Positions 40,694-50,272 are shown, counted from the first letter of the stretch. The stretch: DNA of 64,000 bases from Leuconostoc mesenteroides subsp. mesenteroides ATCC 8293 (GCF_000014445.1 NC_008531.1:527001-591000); one strand, 5' to 3'. Numbers and translations are program-made. The notes: generated from the sequence alone by a model not told the origin.

Positions 40694-41696
40694 AATAGCC
40701 GTATTGGGCGGTGGCTCTTGGGGCACTGCGTTGGCAAACGTTGCTGCAGAAAATAATAATGATGTGCGTCTGTGGACACGTACTGCGACACAAGCGGATG
40801 AAATAAACAGTCAACATACCAACCAAAAGTATTTGCCAGACGCAAAGTTATCATCTGAGTTAATGGCAACCAGTAACATGGCCTTGGCAGTGATGGATGC
40901 TGAAATTGTTTTGACAGTTGTTCCTACTAAAGTTGTACGAGAAGTTGCACGTCAGCTAGCCGACGTTTTAAATAAGCAAGATCATCAGGTGATTTTGGCG
41001 CATGCTACTAAAGGACTAGAGCAAGTAACCTATAAGCGTGTGTCGGAAATGCTTGCCGAAGAAGTACCTGCAAAGTACCGTTCCACGTTGGCAATGATTT
41101 CTGGCCCATCGCATGCAGAAGATGTTATCAAGCATGACTTGACATCTGTATCGATTGCTTCTGAAAATGAAGAGGCTGCCAAATTACTACAGCAGGTATT
41201 TGCCAATAGTTCATTTAGACCTTATACGAATCATGATTTGTTAGGATCAGAACTGGCAGCGGCTTTAAAGAATATTATCGCCATCGGATCAGGTGCGTTA
41301 ATAGGATTAGGTTATGGTGCTAATGCACAGGCTGCTTTGCTGACACGTGGTTTATCGGAAATGCGCGCCCTAGGTCAAGCAATGGGCGCCCAACCAGAAA
41401 CGTTTTTAGGACTTGCAGGCATTGGTGATTTGATTGTTACTGGCATGTCACCAAACTCCAGAAATTACCGTGCTGGGAAACAGTTAGGTGAAGGAAAGAG
41501 TTTGCAAGAGATTCAAGATGACATGGGCATGGTTATTGAGGGTGTTAGCACTACAAAAGCAGTATATGAATTTTCGCAACATCATCATGTGGAAATGCCT
41601 ATAACAGCCGGTATTTATCGCATATTATATGAAAATGAGCCATTACGCGATGTAATTAGCGACCTAATGAGTCGTCCGTTGCGCAGTGAAGATTAG
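40686..41696 (+). CDS. gpsA: glycerol-3-phosphate dehydrogenase (NAD(P)+)
   Basis: 336 residues. Reduces dihydroxyacetone phosphate to sn-glycerol-3-phosphate for lipids. Rossmann motif [10 protein letters not shown], catalytic Lys region [13 protein letters not shown] and AGIGDLIVT. Start at 40686 with AGGGGA at 40672-40677, within hprK. galU starts 22 bp after the stop. Confidence 0.96.
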   Translation: MTKIAVLGGGSWGTALANVAAENNNDVRLWTRTATQADEINSQHTNQKYLPDAKLSSELMATSNMALAVMDAEIVLTVVPTKVVREVARQLADVLNKQDHQVILAHATKGLEQVTYKRVSEMLAEEVPAKYRSTLAMISGPSHAEDVIKHDLTSVSIASENEEAAKLLQQVFANSSFRPYTNHDLLGSELAAALKNIIAIGSGALIGLGYGANAQAALLTRGLSEMRALGQAMGAQPETFLGLAGIGDLIVTGMSPNSRNYRAGKQLGEGKSLQEIQDDMGMVIEGVSTTKAVYEFSQHHHVEMPITAGIYRILYENEPLRDVISDLMSRPLRSED

Positions 41697-41718
41697 AAAA
41701 AATAAAGAGGAAAAAATC

Positions 41719-42594
41719 ATGAAACCAGTACGTAAAGCTATTATTCCAGCAGCAGGATTGGGCACACGTTTTTTGCCAGCAACTAAGGCATTAGCTAAAG
41801 AAATGTTGCCAATCGTTGACACACCAACGATTGAATACATCGTGCGTGAAGCGATTGAATCTGGCATTGAAGATATCGTTATTGTTGATGGTAAATCAAA
41901 GCGTTCCATCGAGGATCATTTTGATTCTAACCCAGAATTAGAGAATAATTTACGTGAAAAAGGAAAGGATGAATTATTAAAGCTTGTCGAGGAAACAACA
42001 GATATTAATATGTATTTCATCCGTCAATCACATCCCAAGGGTCTCGGTGATGCTGTACTGACTGCTAAAGCGTTTATCGGTGACGAACCGTTTGTTGTTT
42101 TGCTGGGTGATGACTTGATGCAAGATGAAGTACCGTTGACAAAACAATTGATCCAACGTTATGAGGAAACTGGTGAATCAACGTTAGCTGTTATGAAAGT
42201 ACCTCACGATCAAGTATCAGAATACGGTGTAATAGATCCAGCCGCGCAAGTTGATAAAGGTGGACTATATCGTGTAAAGAGCTTCGTTGAAAAGCCAAAG
42301 CCTGAAGATGCACCTTCAGACCTAGCGATTATTGGCCGGTACCTTTTGACACCTGAAATTTTCGAGGAACTAGAAAATACAAAACCTGGTAAAGGAAATG
42401 AAATTCAATTGACTGATGCTATTGATTCATTGAACAACCGTCAACACGTATATGCTCATGAATTTAAGGGTAGCCGTTATGATATTGGTTCAAAAATTGG
42501 CTTCTTGGAAACAAACATTGAATTTGGTTTAAAGCATCCGCAAACAAAAGATGCATTACGTGCTTATATTAAAGAATTGGCATCAAAGTTGTAA
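41719..42594 (+). CDS. galU: UTP-glucose-1-phosphate uridylyltransferase
   Basis: 291 residues. Makes UDP-glucose. [20 protein letters not shown] at the N-terminus and [19 protein letters not shown] are diagnostic. AGAGGA serves the ATG at 41719. With pgm at 47777 it gives the path from glucose-6-phosphate to UDP-glucose. Confidence 0.96.
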   Translation: MKPVRKAIIPAAGLGTRFLPATKALAKEMLPIVDTPTIEYIVREAIESGIEDIVIVDGKSKRSIEDHFDSNPELENNLREKGKDELLKLVEETTDINMYFIRQSHPKGLGDAVLTAKAFIGDEPFVVLLGDDLMQDEVPLTKQLIQRYEETGESTLAVMKVPHDQVSEYGVIDPAAQVDKGGLYRVKSFVEKPKPEDAPSDLAIIGRYLLTPEIFEELENTKPGKGNEIQLTDAIDSLNNRQHVYAHEFKGSRYDIGSKIGFLETNIEFGLKHPQTKDALRAYIKELASKL

Positions 42595-42597
42595 TTT

Positions 42598-42630
42598 AAA
42601 AACAGGAGAAATACTTCCTGTTTTTTTAAA
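42598..42630 (+). terminator. terminator of galU
   Basis: AAAACAGGA pairs with TCCTGTTTT, then T-run. Confidence 0.85.
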
Positions 42631-42644
42631 TAAGATGGTTATGC

Positions 42645-42673
42645 TCGACAAGGGGTACATAATCGAGTACAAT
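42645..42673 (+). promoter_or_regulatory. trxB promoter
   Basis: TCGACA (42645-42650), 17-base spacer, TACAAT (42668-42673). Confidence 0.65.
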
Positions 42674-42707
42674 TAGTGTTAACAAAAAGTAAGTAAAGGG
42701 GTAAAAT

Positions 42708-43661
42708 ATGTCAGAAGAACTCAAGGAATATGATGTGGTCGTTATTGGGGCTGGACCAGCGGGAATGACTGCAGCCACATATGCTTCAAGAGCTAATTTA
42801 TCAGTATTAATGTTGGATCGTGGTATTTATGGCGGCCAAATGAATAATACAGCTGAGGTGGAAAATTACCCTGGGTTTGATTCGATTTTGGGACCAGATT
42901 TAGCTGAAAAGATGTATTCTTCGTCAACACAATTTGGTGCTGAATATGGTTTTGGATCAGTAGAAAGTATTGAAGTTGAAGATTATAGAAAAATAATTCA
43001 CACAGACATGGGGACTTATGCTGCTAAAGCAATAATTATCGCAACTGGGTCAGAGCATATCCACTTAGATGTAACGGGTGAAGATAAGTATCAGGGTCGT
43101 GGTGTAAGTTATTGTGCGGTGTGTGATGGTGCATTTTTCCGAGACGAGGATGTTCTAGTTATTGGTGGTGGTGATTCGGCTATCGAAGAAGGTTTATACC
43201 TAACTAATTTAGCAAAATCAGTGACAGTACTTCATCGTCGTGACAAATTGCGTGCACAACAAATTATCCAAAATCGTGCATTTGATAACTCTAAAATGAA
43301 ATTTGAGTGGCATACCGAAGTGGTGGCGATTACTGGTGACGATGACAAAGTTACAGGTGTTGACGTTATCAATAACCAGACAAATGAAAAGCGTCATATT
43401 GATGCTTCAGGTGTGTTCATTTACGTAGGATTAAAGGCAAATACGCAAGGCTTTGAAAATCTCAATATTACTGATCCAGAAGGATGGATTGTAACAGACG
43501 ATAAGATGCAAACGAGTATTCCCGGTGTTTTTGCTGTCGGCGATGTTCGTGTAAAAGATTTGAGGCAAATAACTACTGCTGTCGGCGATGGTAGTTTGGC
43601 TGGTCAGGGTGTATACGATTATATAAGCAGTTTGCCCGCTACTGAAAAGATTGCAGAATAA
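42708..43661 (+). CDS. trxB: thioredoxin-disulfide reductase
   Basis: 317 residues. FAD-dependent, reduces thioredoxin with NADPH. GAGPAGMTAA (FAD), redox pair in YCAVCDGAFF near residue 140, GGGDSAIEEG (NADPH), and GVFAVGDVR. Ribosome site AAGGGG. It has its own promoter and terminator, although it stays next to galU as in lactobacilli. Confidence 0.96.
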   Translation: MSEELKEYDVVVIGAGPAGMTAATYASRANLSVLMLDRGIYGGQMNNTAEVENYPGFDSILGPDLAEKMYSSSTQFGAEYGFGSVESIEVEDYRKIIHTDMGTYAAKAIIIATGSEHIHLDVTGEDKYQGRGVSYCAVCDGAFFRDEDVLVIGGGDSAIEEGLYLTNLAKSVTVLHRRDKLRAQQIIQNRAFDNSKMKFEWHTEVVAITGDDDKVTGVDVINNQTNEKRHIDASGVFIYVGLKANTQGFENLNITDPEGWIVTDDKMQTSIPGVFAVGDVRVKDLRQITTAVGDGSLAGQGVYDYISSLPATEKIAE

Positions 43662-43664
43662 GCT

Positions 43665-43699
43665 AAAAAAAAACGATGACCAAGAGTCATCGTTTTTTT
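43665..43699. terminator. bidirectional terminator
   Basis: AAAAAACGATGAC-CAAGA-GTCATCGTTTTTT, serving trxB and the converging VOC gene. Confidence 0.9.
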
Positions 43700-43707
43700 T
43701 ATTTTAA

Positions 43708-44091
43708 TTATTTAACGATTTCACAGAATTCTACGATAACGCCATCAGGTCCTTGAAGATTAAAGAACTTGATTCCTTTATCCCAAAATGGTAAATGTTG
43801 TACTTCTGAATCAATCAGAGTGAAGCCTTCAGCCTTAGCGGCATCAAAAGCGGCATCAGCATCAGTAGTGTCCATTGAAATATGGTTAATAGCTCCTGGC
43901 TTACCAGCAACTTCGTCACCACTCCATGTTTCGATCACTAGATTTTCACGTTGCATAAAAATGACATTTCCGGCAGGAAAATCACCAGTCTTTTTAAAAC
44001 CTAATTTGGTCCAAAATGCTTCAGATTGTTCTAGTGAAGATGATGGAATACCAACGTGTTGTAAACCTGAGTAATAATCAGCAAAAGCCAT
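43708..44091 (-). CDS. VOC/glyoxalase family protein
   Basis: 127 residues. Opens with GLQHVGIPSSSLEQSEAFWTKLGF and ends VQHLPFWDKGIKFFNLQGPDGVIVEFCEIV, the beta-alpha-beta-beta-beta repeats of the vicinal-oxygen-chelate fold with potential metal ligands His, Glu, His, Glu. Substrate unknown. GGAGG serves the ATG at 44091. Confidence 0.85.
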   Translation of the reverse strand: MAFADYYSGLQHVGIPSSSLEQSEAFWTKLGFKKTGDFPAGNVIFMQRENLVIETWSGDEVAGKPGAINHISMDTTDADAAFDAAKAEGFTLIDSEVQHLPFWDKGIKFFNLQGPDGVIVEFCEIVK

Positions 44092-44141
44092 AATTTTTTC
44101 CTCCAAAATTAATATTTTTCATACCAAACAATGAGTTTATC

Positions 44142-44879
44142 TTATTCACCAACATCAACAGCTTGGTGATCTAAATTACGAAATACTAGTTTGTCAGCAA
44201 TTCCAGTTATTCCGCCTTGGAAAAGAAAGGCGAAGAGCGTTCCTAAGCCAAAATTATACAGATTTGGGAAAGTAATAATAAACGCAATAATGGCAAAAAT
44301 TGTTGGTGGAATGTATGAGGCCCACATTGCTTTGAAAGCAGAACCCTTAAAATACTTAAAACGCAAAATTTGCATCAAATCATCTGCTGGATGCAAAACC
44401 AAATTCACACGTTGATATATTGAAATAGCAGTACCAATAAGGGCAACTCCTACGAAGTTAATCACGATGTACAAAATGACCATTGGCAATGACTTTGCAT
44501 CAGGCATAATTTGATTAAAAATGTTTGAAAACCATTGAATGAAAATTGAAAAAGGTAGCATGAATATAAAGTTACCTAAAATTCTTTTCCAATCAAGCTT
44601 CTTCATCAAAAATGCATTTAAGAAGGAGATTAACATACCAAGAACTAGAAAAGCCCAGAATAATGCTAGAGAATTATTTCCTAGAATCGCGTGACCTAAG
44701 TTAGCTTCTGCTGCTGTCCAGTATGCAGAACCAAGAAAGGCAGGGTGAATATGATCAGAGGTAACTAATGTTAAGACATTACCCATGGCATTGATAACTA
44801 GCGAAATAGTAAAGTAGGTAATCGACAAACTCATTGAAATAGTTCTAGAGCTTTTCGTCTTTGTCTCGTTTTGAGTCAT
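44142..44879 (-). CDS. membrane protein next to mannitol dehydrogenase, possible sugar permease
   Basis: 245 residues with six to seven predicted helices and a short charged N-terminus. No transporter motif that I can name. It starts 2 bp after mannitol dehydrogenase in the same direction, so a role in fructose uptake or mannitol exit is plausible. I recall such genes being labelled fructose permease in Leuconostoc, but cannot confirm it from sequence. Confidence 0.6.
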   Translation of the reverse strand: MTQNETKTKSSRTISMSLSITYFTISLVINAMGNVLTLVTSDHIHPAFLGSAYWTAAEANLGHAILGNNSLALFWAFLVLGMLISFLNAFLMKKLDWKRILGNFIFMLPFSIFIQWFSNIFNQIMPDAKSLPMVILYIVINFVGVALIGTAISIYQRVNLVLHPADDLMQILRFKYFKGSAFKAMWASYIPPTIFAIIAFIITFPNLYNFGLGTLFAFLFQGGITGIADKLVFRNLDHQAVDVGE

Positions 44880-44881
44880 AA

Positions 44882-45898
44882 TTATGCCTCTTCGCCGCCA
44901 ACCTTCACAACAGCCTTAGATACGACACCTAACTTACCGTTAACAAAGTCGTCAACAGTCTTATAGTCTAATTCGTGTGACATCAATGCTTCAACATTCA
45001 ACTTACCAGATGATAGCAGAGCCAGTGAATCTTCAAAGGCGTTAGGGTTGATAAATGAACCTTGAATAGTTAACTGCTTTTGGAATACTTCATAAGTGTT
45101 CATTTGGAACTTGGCGTCAGGACCACCAACACCAAACATCAATACTTGAGCGCCACGAGCTGATGCTTCAATAGCAGCTTCTTGTGTTTGTGGTAGACCA
45201 ACGGCTTCAATAATGACATCATATTCACCTTCAGGGATCTTGTCACCCTTCATTGTGTTGTACGTGTTCTTTACGCCAAACTTTTCTTTGTTCATTGCCA
45301 ACTTTTCGTCAACAATACCAGCTAAGTCAACTTGGTGAATACCATATGCTTGCAAGATTTGAACGAATAATTCGCCCATGAATCCATCACCAATTACCAA
45401 AGCCTTTTGGTAAGGGGTAACCTTCAACAATTGAATACCGTGAACGGCACATGAAATTGGTTCAACAACAGCAGCTGACTTTAATGAAACGTTATCAGGA
45501 ATTGGATAAACAACAGATGCAGGTGCAGTGAAGAATTCTTCAAAGCCACCATCACGTGTCACACCAACAGCTGACAAGTTTTCGCATAATTCAGGGCGTG
45601 CAGTACGGCAGTACTTGCATTGTCCACAATAAATGTTAGGGTCAACAGTTACGCGGTCACCAACTTTAACGTTAGTAACAGCAGAACCGATTTCTGCAAC
45701 AACACCTGAGTTCTCATGACCAAGAACGATTGGAGGAACAGCATCAGCTGAACCTGGCAAACCAGCGTATAGTGCGTGATCAGTTCCACAAATACCAGCA
45801 AACGCTGTGTGAATCAAAACTTCATTTGGCAAAACCTTTGGACGGTCAATGTCCTTTACTTCTAATTTCTTAGTTCCGGTTAGAACAAGTGCTTCCAT
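44882..45898 (-). CDS. mdh: mannitol 2-dehydrogenase, zinc-dependent
   Basis: 338 residues. Medium-chain zinc dehydrogenase that reduces fructose to mannitol with NAD(P)H, the main electron sink of Leuconostoc on fructose. Catalytic zinc site CGTDH, GHENSG; structural zinc cluster CGQCKYCRTARPELC; nucleotide fold VIGDGFMGELFVQI. I recall the sequence as essentially identical to the published Leuconostoc enzyme, unlike long-chain mannitol dehydrogenases. GGAGAA serves the ATG. Divergent LacI gene upstream may control it. Confidence 0.93.
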   Translation of the reverse strand: MEALVLTGTKKLEVKDIDRPKVLPNEVLIHTAFAGICGTDHALYAGLPGSADAVPPIVLGHENSGVVAEIGSAVTNVKVGDRVTVDPNIYCGQCKYCRTARPELCENLSAVGVTRDGGFEEFFTAPASVVYPIPDNVSLKSAAVVEPISCAVHGIQLLKVTPYQKALVIGDGFMGELFVQILQAYGIHQVDLAGIVDEKLAMNKEKFGVKNTYNTMKGDKIPEGEYDVIIEAVGLPQTQEAAIEASARGAQVLMFGVGGPDAKFQMNTYEVFQKQLTIQGSFINPNAFEDSLALLSSGKLNVEALMSHELDYKTVDDFVNGKLGVVSKAVVKVGGEEA

Positions 45899-45941
45899 GA
45901 TTAATTCTCCTTTTTTGTGACAAAAGTAACTTACGGTGACT

Positions 45942-45970
45942 ATGCTAAACCTTTGGCATTATAAAGTCAA
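45942..45970 (-). promoter_or_regulatory. promoter of mannitol dehydrogenase operon
   Basis: On the minus strand: TTGACT (45965-45970), 17-base spacer, TAGCAT (45942-45947). A TATAAT lies within the spacer but has no -35 at the right distance. Confidence 0.6.
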
Positions 45971-46044
45971 GTCTCAGGCCAAATTAATTTTCGATTATAA
46001 GGCTGTTGGTGTGATAAAATAATATAAGACTATGGAGGTATGTA

Positions 46045-47022
46045 ATGGTTGCAAAATTAAGTGATGTCGCAGCGCTAGCTGGTGTTTCTGTGACAACAGT
46101 ATCACGTGTTATTAACAGCTATGGTTCTTTGAGCCAAAAAACAATTGATAAGGTCCATGCTGCAATGCGTGAACTACATTATCAACCAAATGCAATGGCA
46201 CGTTCATTACAAGGTAAATCATCACAATTTATAGGTTTGATTCTACCTAATATGGAAAACCCATTTTTTACTGCACTAGCCAATGAAATCGAACAGTTAT
46301 TGTTCTTAAAAGGTTATAAAGTTATTATTGCAGTATCAGCAAATAATGTTGAAAAAGAGCAGCAATACTTGCAAATGCTCGCTGCTAATCAAGTTGAAGG
46401 TATAATAACTTCTTCACACAATCTAGATATTGAAGAGTACCAGAATACTTATTTACCGATTGTCTCTTATGATCGATATCTATCAGATGATATTCCTATC
46501 GTTTCTGAAGACAATGAGGAAGGAGGCTATCTTGCTGGTAAGTACTTGCTTTCAACAGGTGCTCGACGCCTATTAATACTGAGCGATGATGATGGCTCGA
46601 AATCACCTACACATATTCGCTATGATGGTTTTTTGAGAGCGACAAAAGATTCTTCAGCCAAGGTGTTCCAAGAAAACTTTAACTTGGAAGGGTTTGCTTC
46701 CAAAGAAGATCTCGATAAAATGATTAACTACGTTATAAAAGACGATATTGATGGTGTTTTTGCTTACAATGATGTTGGTGCAATTCAATTACAAAACGCA
46801 CTTAGAAAAATCGGCAAACGTGTTCCAGAAGATGTAAAAATTATAGGTTACGATGGTACACCAATCGTTCGTCAGCTACACCCTGATTTGCCAACAGTCG
46901 TACAACCAGTGAAGCAGGCGGCGAAAGTTTTGATTGACGTATTGTTTGCGGTGATAGAAAATCCTGGAGAAAAGCCACAAAATAATGAATTACTTGGTGT
47001 TGAGTTATTTCAACCCGAGTAA
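46045..47022 (+). CDS. LacI-family transcriptional regulator
   Basis: 325 residues. N-terminal HTH KLSDVAALAGVSVTTVSRVIN with hinge YQPNAMARSLQGKSS, then a sugar-binding domain (IGLILPNMENPFF, DGVFAYNDVGAIQLQ). GGAGG serves the ATG. Divergent from mannitol dehydrogenase with a 146-bp shared region, so it probably regulates fructose/mannitol genes. Effector unknown. Confidence 0.88.
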   Translation: MVAKLSDVAALAGVSVTTVSRVINSYGSLSQKTIDKVHAAMRELHYQPNAMARSLQGKSSQFIGLILPNMENPFFTALANEIEQLLFLKGYKVIIAVSANNVEKEQQYLQMLAANQVEGIITSSHNLDIEEYQNTYLPIVSYDRYLSDDIPIVSEDNEEGGYLAGKYLLSTGARRLLILSDDDGSKSPTHIRYDGFLRATKDSSAKVFQENFNLEGFASKEDLDKMINYVIKDDIDGVFAYNDVGAIQLQNALRKIGKRVPEDVKIIGYDGTPIVRQLHPDLPTVVQPVKQAAKVLIDVLFAVIENPGEKPQNNELLGVELFQPE

Positions 47023-47074
47023 TAAGTGATCTTGTCGCGCTTTTTTCAAAATAATATGACATTTTGGAGGGGAA

Positions 47075-47734
47075 ATGTTTATAAATATATTAGCAACGAT
47101 GCCAGAGTGGATTACCCATCTAATTGGAAGCGACACTGAATTTTCTATATCAACTTTCATTGTGATGTTTTTACTAATCTTTGTTGAAACGGCAGGTATT
47201 CTAACAGGATTTATTCCTGGAGATGCTATTTTGATTACAGTCGGAGGCTTGGCAGGGACACATCACAATATTTTTGAATTGGGGCTAGTTATTTTAGTTT
47301 TTGCCGTTGCGTCCTTTTTGGGGGATGGTGTTAATTACTGGTTTGGCGCCTATATTACAAAGCAATTTGGTAAAATTCCAATTATTAAAAAACATGTACA
47401 TGGTGAGTTAGTTGAACAAATCGCAGGCAATTTTCATCCAAAACGCTGGTTGTTATTTATTGTCTTGGGACGTTTTTTACCTTTTATTCGTGTTGCGGTA
47501 CCACTATTAGCTCACCGTTTAGGGTTAGCATTTTTAAATTACTTACGGATGTCAGCCTTTGCTAGTTTTCTGTGGTCACTAGTCATGGTTTCAATAGGTT
47601 ATTTTATTGGTCATCTTGAAATTCCAAGACGAATTTCAATTGCCTTAATCATTATAATGGCTGTAGTATTTATAGTGATTTTACGCAGTCCTAAATGTCG
47701 GCAACGCATTATTCAATTGTTTATTCGAAAATAA
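47075..47734 (+). CDS. DedA-family membrane protein
   Basis: 219 residues, five to six helices. ETAGILTGFIPGDAILITVGGLAG and GRFLPFIRVAVPLLAHRLGL are the DedA (SNARE-associated) motifs; the Arg in the second is critical in lipid-flipping homologues. TTGGAGGGG serves the ATG. Probably undecaprenyl-phosphate or phospholipid recycling; inferred from family. Confidence 0.85.
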   Translation: MFINILATMPEWITHLIGSDTEFSISTFIVMFLLIFVETAGILTGFIPGDAILITVGGLAGTHHNIFELGLVILVFAVASFLGDGVNYWFGAYITKQFGKIPIIKKHVHGELVEQIAGNFHPKRWLLFIVLGRFLPFIRVAVPLLAHRLGLAFLNYLRMSAFASFLWSLVMVSIGYFIGHLEIPRRISIALIIIMAVVFIVILRSPKCRQRIIQLFIRK

Positions 47735-47746
47735 ATTTGTTATAAT
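47717..47746 (+). promoter_or_regulatory. pgm promoter
   Basis: TTGTTT (47717-47722), 18-base spacer, TATAAT (47741-47746) with TG extension. Confidence 0.7.
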
Positions 47747-47776
47747 TTAAGAAATTACGAAAGAAGAAGGTAAATC

Positions 47777-49477
47777 ATGAGTTATAAAGAAGCACTTAAA
47801 AAATGGCAAGAAGCGACTTTACCAGATTATTTGGCTGCTGATTTAGAAAAATACACACCAGACCAGCAGGAAGACGCTTTTTATCAAAATCTAAGTTTTG
47901 GTACAGCTGGAATGCGCGGTGTATTGGGTGCAGGGACAAACCGCATGAATGTTTTCACAGTTCGTCAAGTAACTGAAGCTTTGGCGCGTTACATTGATGA
48001 GCAAGGATCAGATGCAAAAAAGCGTGGCGTAGCAATCAGTTTTGATTCGCGTCATTTTTCGCCTGAATTTGCTTCAAATGCGGCACAAGTATTGTCGGCA
48101 CACGGAATTAAGAGTTTCCTTTTTAGTTCGTTGCGTCCAACACCAGAATTGTCATTTACTGTACGTGAATTACACGCTTTCGCCGGCATTATGATCACTG
48201 CATCACATAATCCTAAAGAATATAACGGTTACAAGGTTTATGGAGAAGATGGCGGTCAAATGGTTCCAGAAGCAGTTGATGCTGTGGTTAACGAACTGGC
48301 GAACATTACTGATATTTTTAATATCGCATTAGACGAAGACAACAAAAATGTACAAATTATTGATGATGAAATTGATAATAAATATTTGAAGAAGATGGAA
48401 ACAGTGACGGTGAACGCTGACCTTGTTGCCAAAGAGGGTGCTTCGCTAAAGTTTGTTTATTCACCGCTACACGGAACAGGGCAATACATTGGTGAAAAAG
48501 CATTGCAGCAGGCAGGTTTCACAAATTACACAATTGTAAAAGAACAAGCTGTTATTGATGGTGATTTTCCAACGGTTAAAAAACCTAATCCGGAAGATGC
48601 TGCCGCGTTATCATTAGCTATTGAATATGCTAAGCGTGATGGGGCAGATGCTGTTGTAGCAACAGATCCTGACGCTGATCGTATGGGGGCTGCTGTTAAA
48701 CTAGCGGATGGTACATTCCAAATTTTGACAGGAAATCAAATTGCCGCTGTGTTGGTTAACTACTTATTAACAGCTAAAAAAGACACAAACACTTTGCCAA
48801 CTAATGGGTCGATTGTGACATCAATTGTATCGTCACGCTTTGCGTCAAAGGTTGCTGAAAGCTTTGGTGTTGAAACAGCTGATGTGTTAACTGGGTTTAA
48901 ATATATTGCAGCTACAATTGATCAATTTGAGGAAACAAAATCCAATACATTTTTGTTTGGTTTTGAAGAAAGTTTTGGCTACTTGGTCAAGCCATTCTCT
49001 CATGATAAAGATGCCATTCAAGCATTGGTATTATTTGCAGAGGTAGCTGCATACTACAAGTCACAAGGGAAGACTTTCGCAGATGGATTGTATGAATTAT
49101 TTGAGAAATTTGGATACTTTGAAGAGAAAACAATTAGCTTAGATTTCCCAGGAATTCATGGCAATGATGAAATGGCGGCAATTATAGCTGGCTTTCGTGA
49201 TAACCAACCCGCTGAAATTGGCGGAGTAAAAGTTGCACGCGTGCAAGACTTTTCAACCTCGGTCGAAACAAGCAAAGATGGATCAACGGCTAAGTTATCT
49301 CAACCAAAAGCAAATGTGTTAAAGTATTGGTTGGATGATGGTTCTTGGGTGGCCTTACGACCATCAGGCACAGAACCTAAGCTAAAGTTCTACATTGGGG
49401 TTGAATCTGAGTCACAACAAGAATCACAAGCTAAAATTGATATTATTTCCGCCGATTTAATGAAGCGCGCAAAATAA
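47777..49477 (+). CDS. pgm: phospho-sugar mutase (phosphoglucomutase)
   Basis: 566 residues. Alpha-D-phosphohexomutase with active-site Ser in MITASHNPKEYNGYKVY near residue 140, metal loop ATDPDADRMG, sugar loop GFEESFGYL and phosphate loop RPSGTEPKLKFY. Interconverts glucose-6- and glucose-1-phosphate, feeding GalU. AAGAAGG serves the ATG. Phosphomannomutase activity is also possible in this family. Confidence 0.92.
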   Translation: MSYKEALKKWQEATLPDYLAADLEKYTPDQQEDAFYQNLSFGTAGMRGVLGAGTNRMNVFTVRQVTEALARYIDEQGSDAKKRGVAISFDSRHFSPEFASNAAQVLSAHGIKSFLFSSLRPTPELSFTVRELHAFAGIMITASHNPKEYNGYKVYGEDGGQMVPEAVDAVVNELANITDIFNIALDEDNKNVQIIDDEIDNKYLKKMETVTVNADLVAKEGASLKFVYSPLHGTGQYIGEKALQQAGFTNYTIVKEQAVIDGDFPTVKKPNPEDAAALSLAIEYAKRDGADAVVATDPDADRMGAAVKLADGTFQILTGNQIAAVLVNYLLTAKKDTNTLPTNGSIVTSIVSSRFASKVAESFGVETADVLTGFKYIAATIDQFEETKSNTFLFGFEESFGYLVKPFSHDKDAIQALVLFAEVAAYYKSQGKTFADGLYELFEKFGYFEEKTISLDFPGIHGNDEMAAIIAGFRDNQPAEIGGVKVARVQDFSTSVETSKDGSTAKLSQPKANVLKYWLDDGSWVALRPSGTEPKLKFYIGVESESQQESQAKIDIISADLMKRAK

Positions 49478-49480
49478 TAC

Positions 49481-49509
49481 TAGACATAAAAATTATAATT
49501 TGCTATAAT
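49481..49509 (+). promoter_or_regulatory. rplS promoter
   Basis: TAGACA (49481-49486), 17-base spacer, TATAAT (49504-49509) with TG extension. Confidence 0.78.
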
Positions 49510-49514
49510 TACTG

Positions 49515-49600
49515 TTGGCTATCAAAGCCCACATTAACGATAATCCGCTGTGCGTTTAGCCTAAGGGCAAGTGTATGATTGTCGATCAGGAGAATGACCA
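49515..49600 (+). ncRNA. rplS 5' leader, probable L19 autoregulatory element
   Basis: About 85 bases of non-coding leader between promoter and rplS. It has short complementary segments and ends in AGGAGAATGACC at the ribosome site. Firmicutes rplS genes carry an L19-binding leader; position fits, but I cannot verify the fold. Confidence 0.4.
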
Positions 49601-49960
49601 ATGCGTCAAAATACTATTTTAGAAAACGTTACATCAGCACAATTACGTACTGACATTCCTGCTTTCCGTGCAGGAGACACTGTTAAGGTGTATGCCAAGA
49701 TCGTTGAAGGTTCACGTGAACGTGTTCAGTTGTTTGAAGGTGTTGTTATTAAGCGCAAGGGCGCTGGCATCCAAGCAACTTATACAGTTCGTAAGATTTC
49801 TTCAGGTGTTGGTGTGGAACGTACATTCCCATTACACTCACCACGTGTTGAAAAGATTGAAGTTACTCGCTTTGGTCAAGTACGCCGTGCAAAGTTGTAC
49901 TACTTGCGTGCTTTGCAAGGTAAGGCAGCTCGTATTAAAGAACGTCGTCGCGACGTTTAA
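49601..49960 (+). CDS. rplS: 50S ribosomal protein L19
   Basis: 119 residues, the standard length. [27 protein letters not shown] and [13 protein letters not shown] are unmistakable. AGGAGAA serves the ATG. It stands alone here; the usual trmD and rimM neighbours are not beside it. Confidence 0.98.
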   Translation: MRQNTILENVTSAQLRTDIPAFRAGDTVKVYAKIVEGSRERVQLFEGVVIKRKGAGIQATYTVRKISSGVGVERTFPLHSPRVEKIEVTRFGQVRRAKLYYLRALQGKAARIKERRRDV

Positions 49961-49966
49961 GGTATG

Positions 49967-49998
49967 TAAAAGGTATTTCTTCGGAGATGCCTTTTTTT
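49967..49998 (+). terminator. terminator of rplS
   Basis: An AAAGGTATTTC arm pairs with GAGATGCCTTT around a TTCG tetraloop, then T-run. Confidence 0.85.
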
Positions 49999-50100
49999 GT
50001 TAATTATTCCTTAAAAAGTTATTTACTTCACTAAATGTTATGTCATTGTCGCGTAATACTTTTGTCAAAATCCAGACACATTATTACGAATGAATTAGTC

Positions 50101-50106
50101 TATAAT
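50101..50106 (+). promoter_or_regulatory. -10 box of candidate sRNA
   Basis: TATAAT with predicted start near 50113. The -35 is poor, so an activator may be needed. Confidence 0.6.
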
Positions 50107-50112
50107 AGACAT

Positions 50113-50249
50113 ATACTCAAATAACATTTGAGTTTCATTACTTCCCCCAGTAATGCATCAATCAGCTCCCCCAATTGTTGATTGATACACCGATAACTTA
50201 TGTTATCAACCCCCTGACCAACCCCCCTCTTCGGTCAGGGGTTTTTGTT
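50113..50249 (+). ncRNA. candidate small regulatory RNA with C-rich loops
   Basis: About 135 nt between a -10 box and a Rho-independent terminator. Five hairpins: ACTCAAAT/ATTTGAGT (50115-50133); CATTACT/AGTAATG with loop TCCCCC (50136-50155); ATCAATCA/TGATTGAT with a 14-base loop containing CTCCCCC (50157-50186); GATAAC/GTTATC (50192-50207); and the terminator CCCCTGACC/GGTCAGGGG with a 13-base loop containing six C (50211-50241) before TTTTTG. Three exposed C5-C6 runs can pair with Shine-Dalgarno sequences, as UCCC motifs do in staphylococcal Rsa and Listeria LhrC RNAs. There is no plausible ORF. Targets are inferred. Confidence 0.75.
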
Positions 50250-50272
50250 TGCAAAAAAGTATTGAAATGTAA

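Noticed and set aside
40650..40700. Remnant of lgt between hprK and gpsA
   Set aside because: The two genes overlap by 8 bp and no lgt-like residues are readable in any frame.
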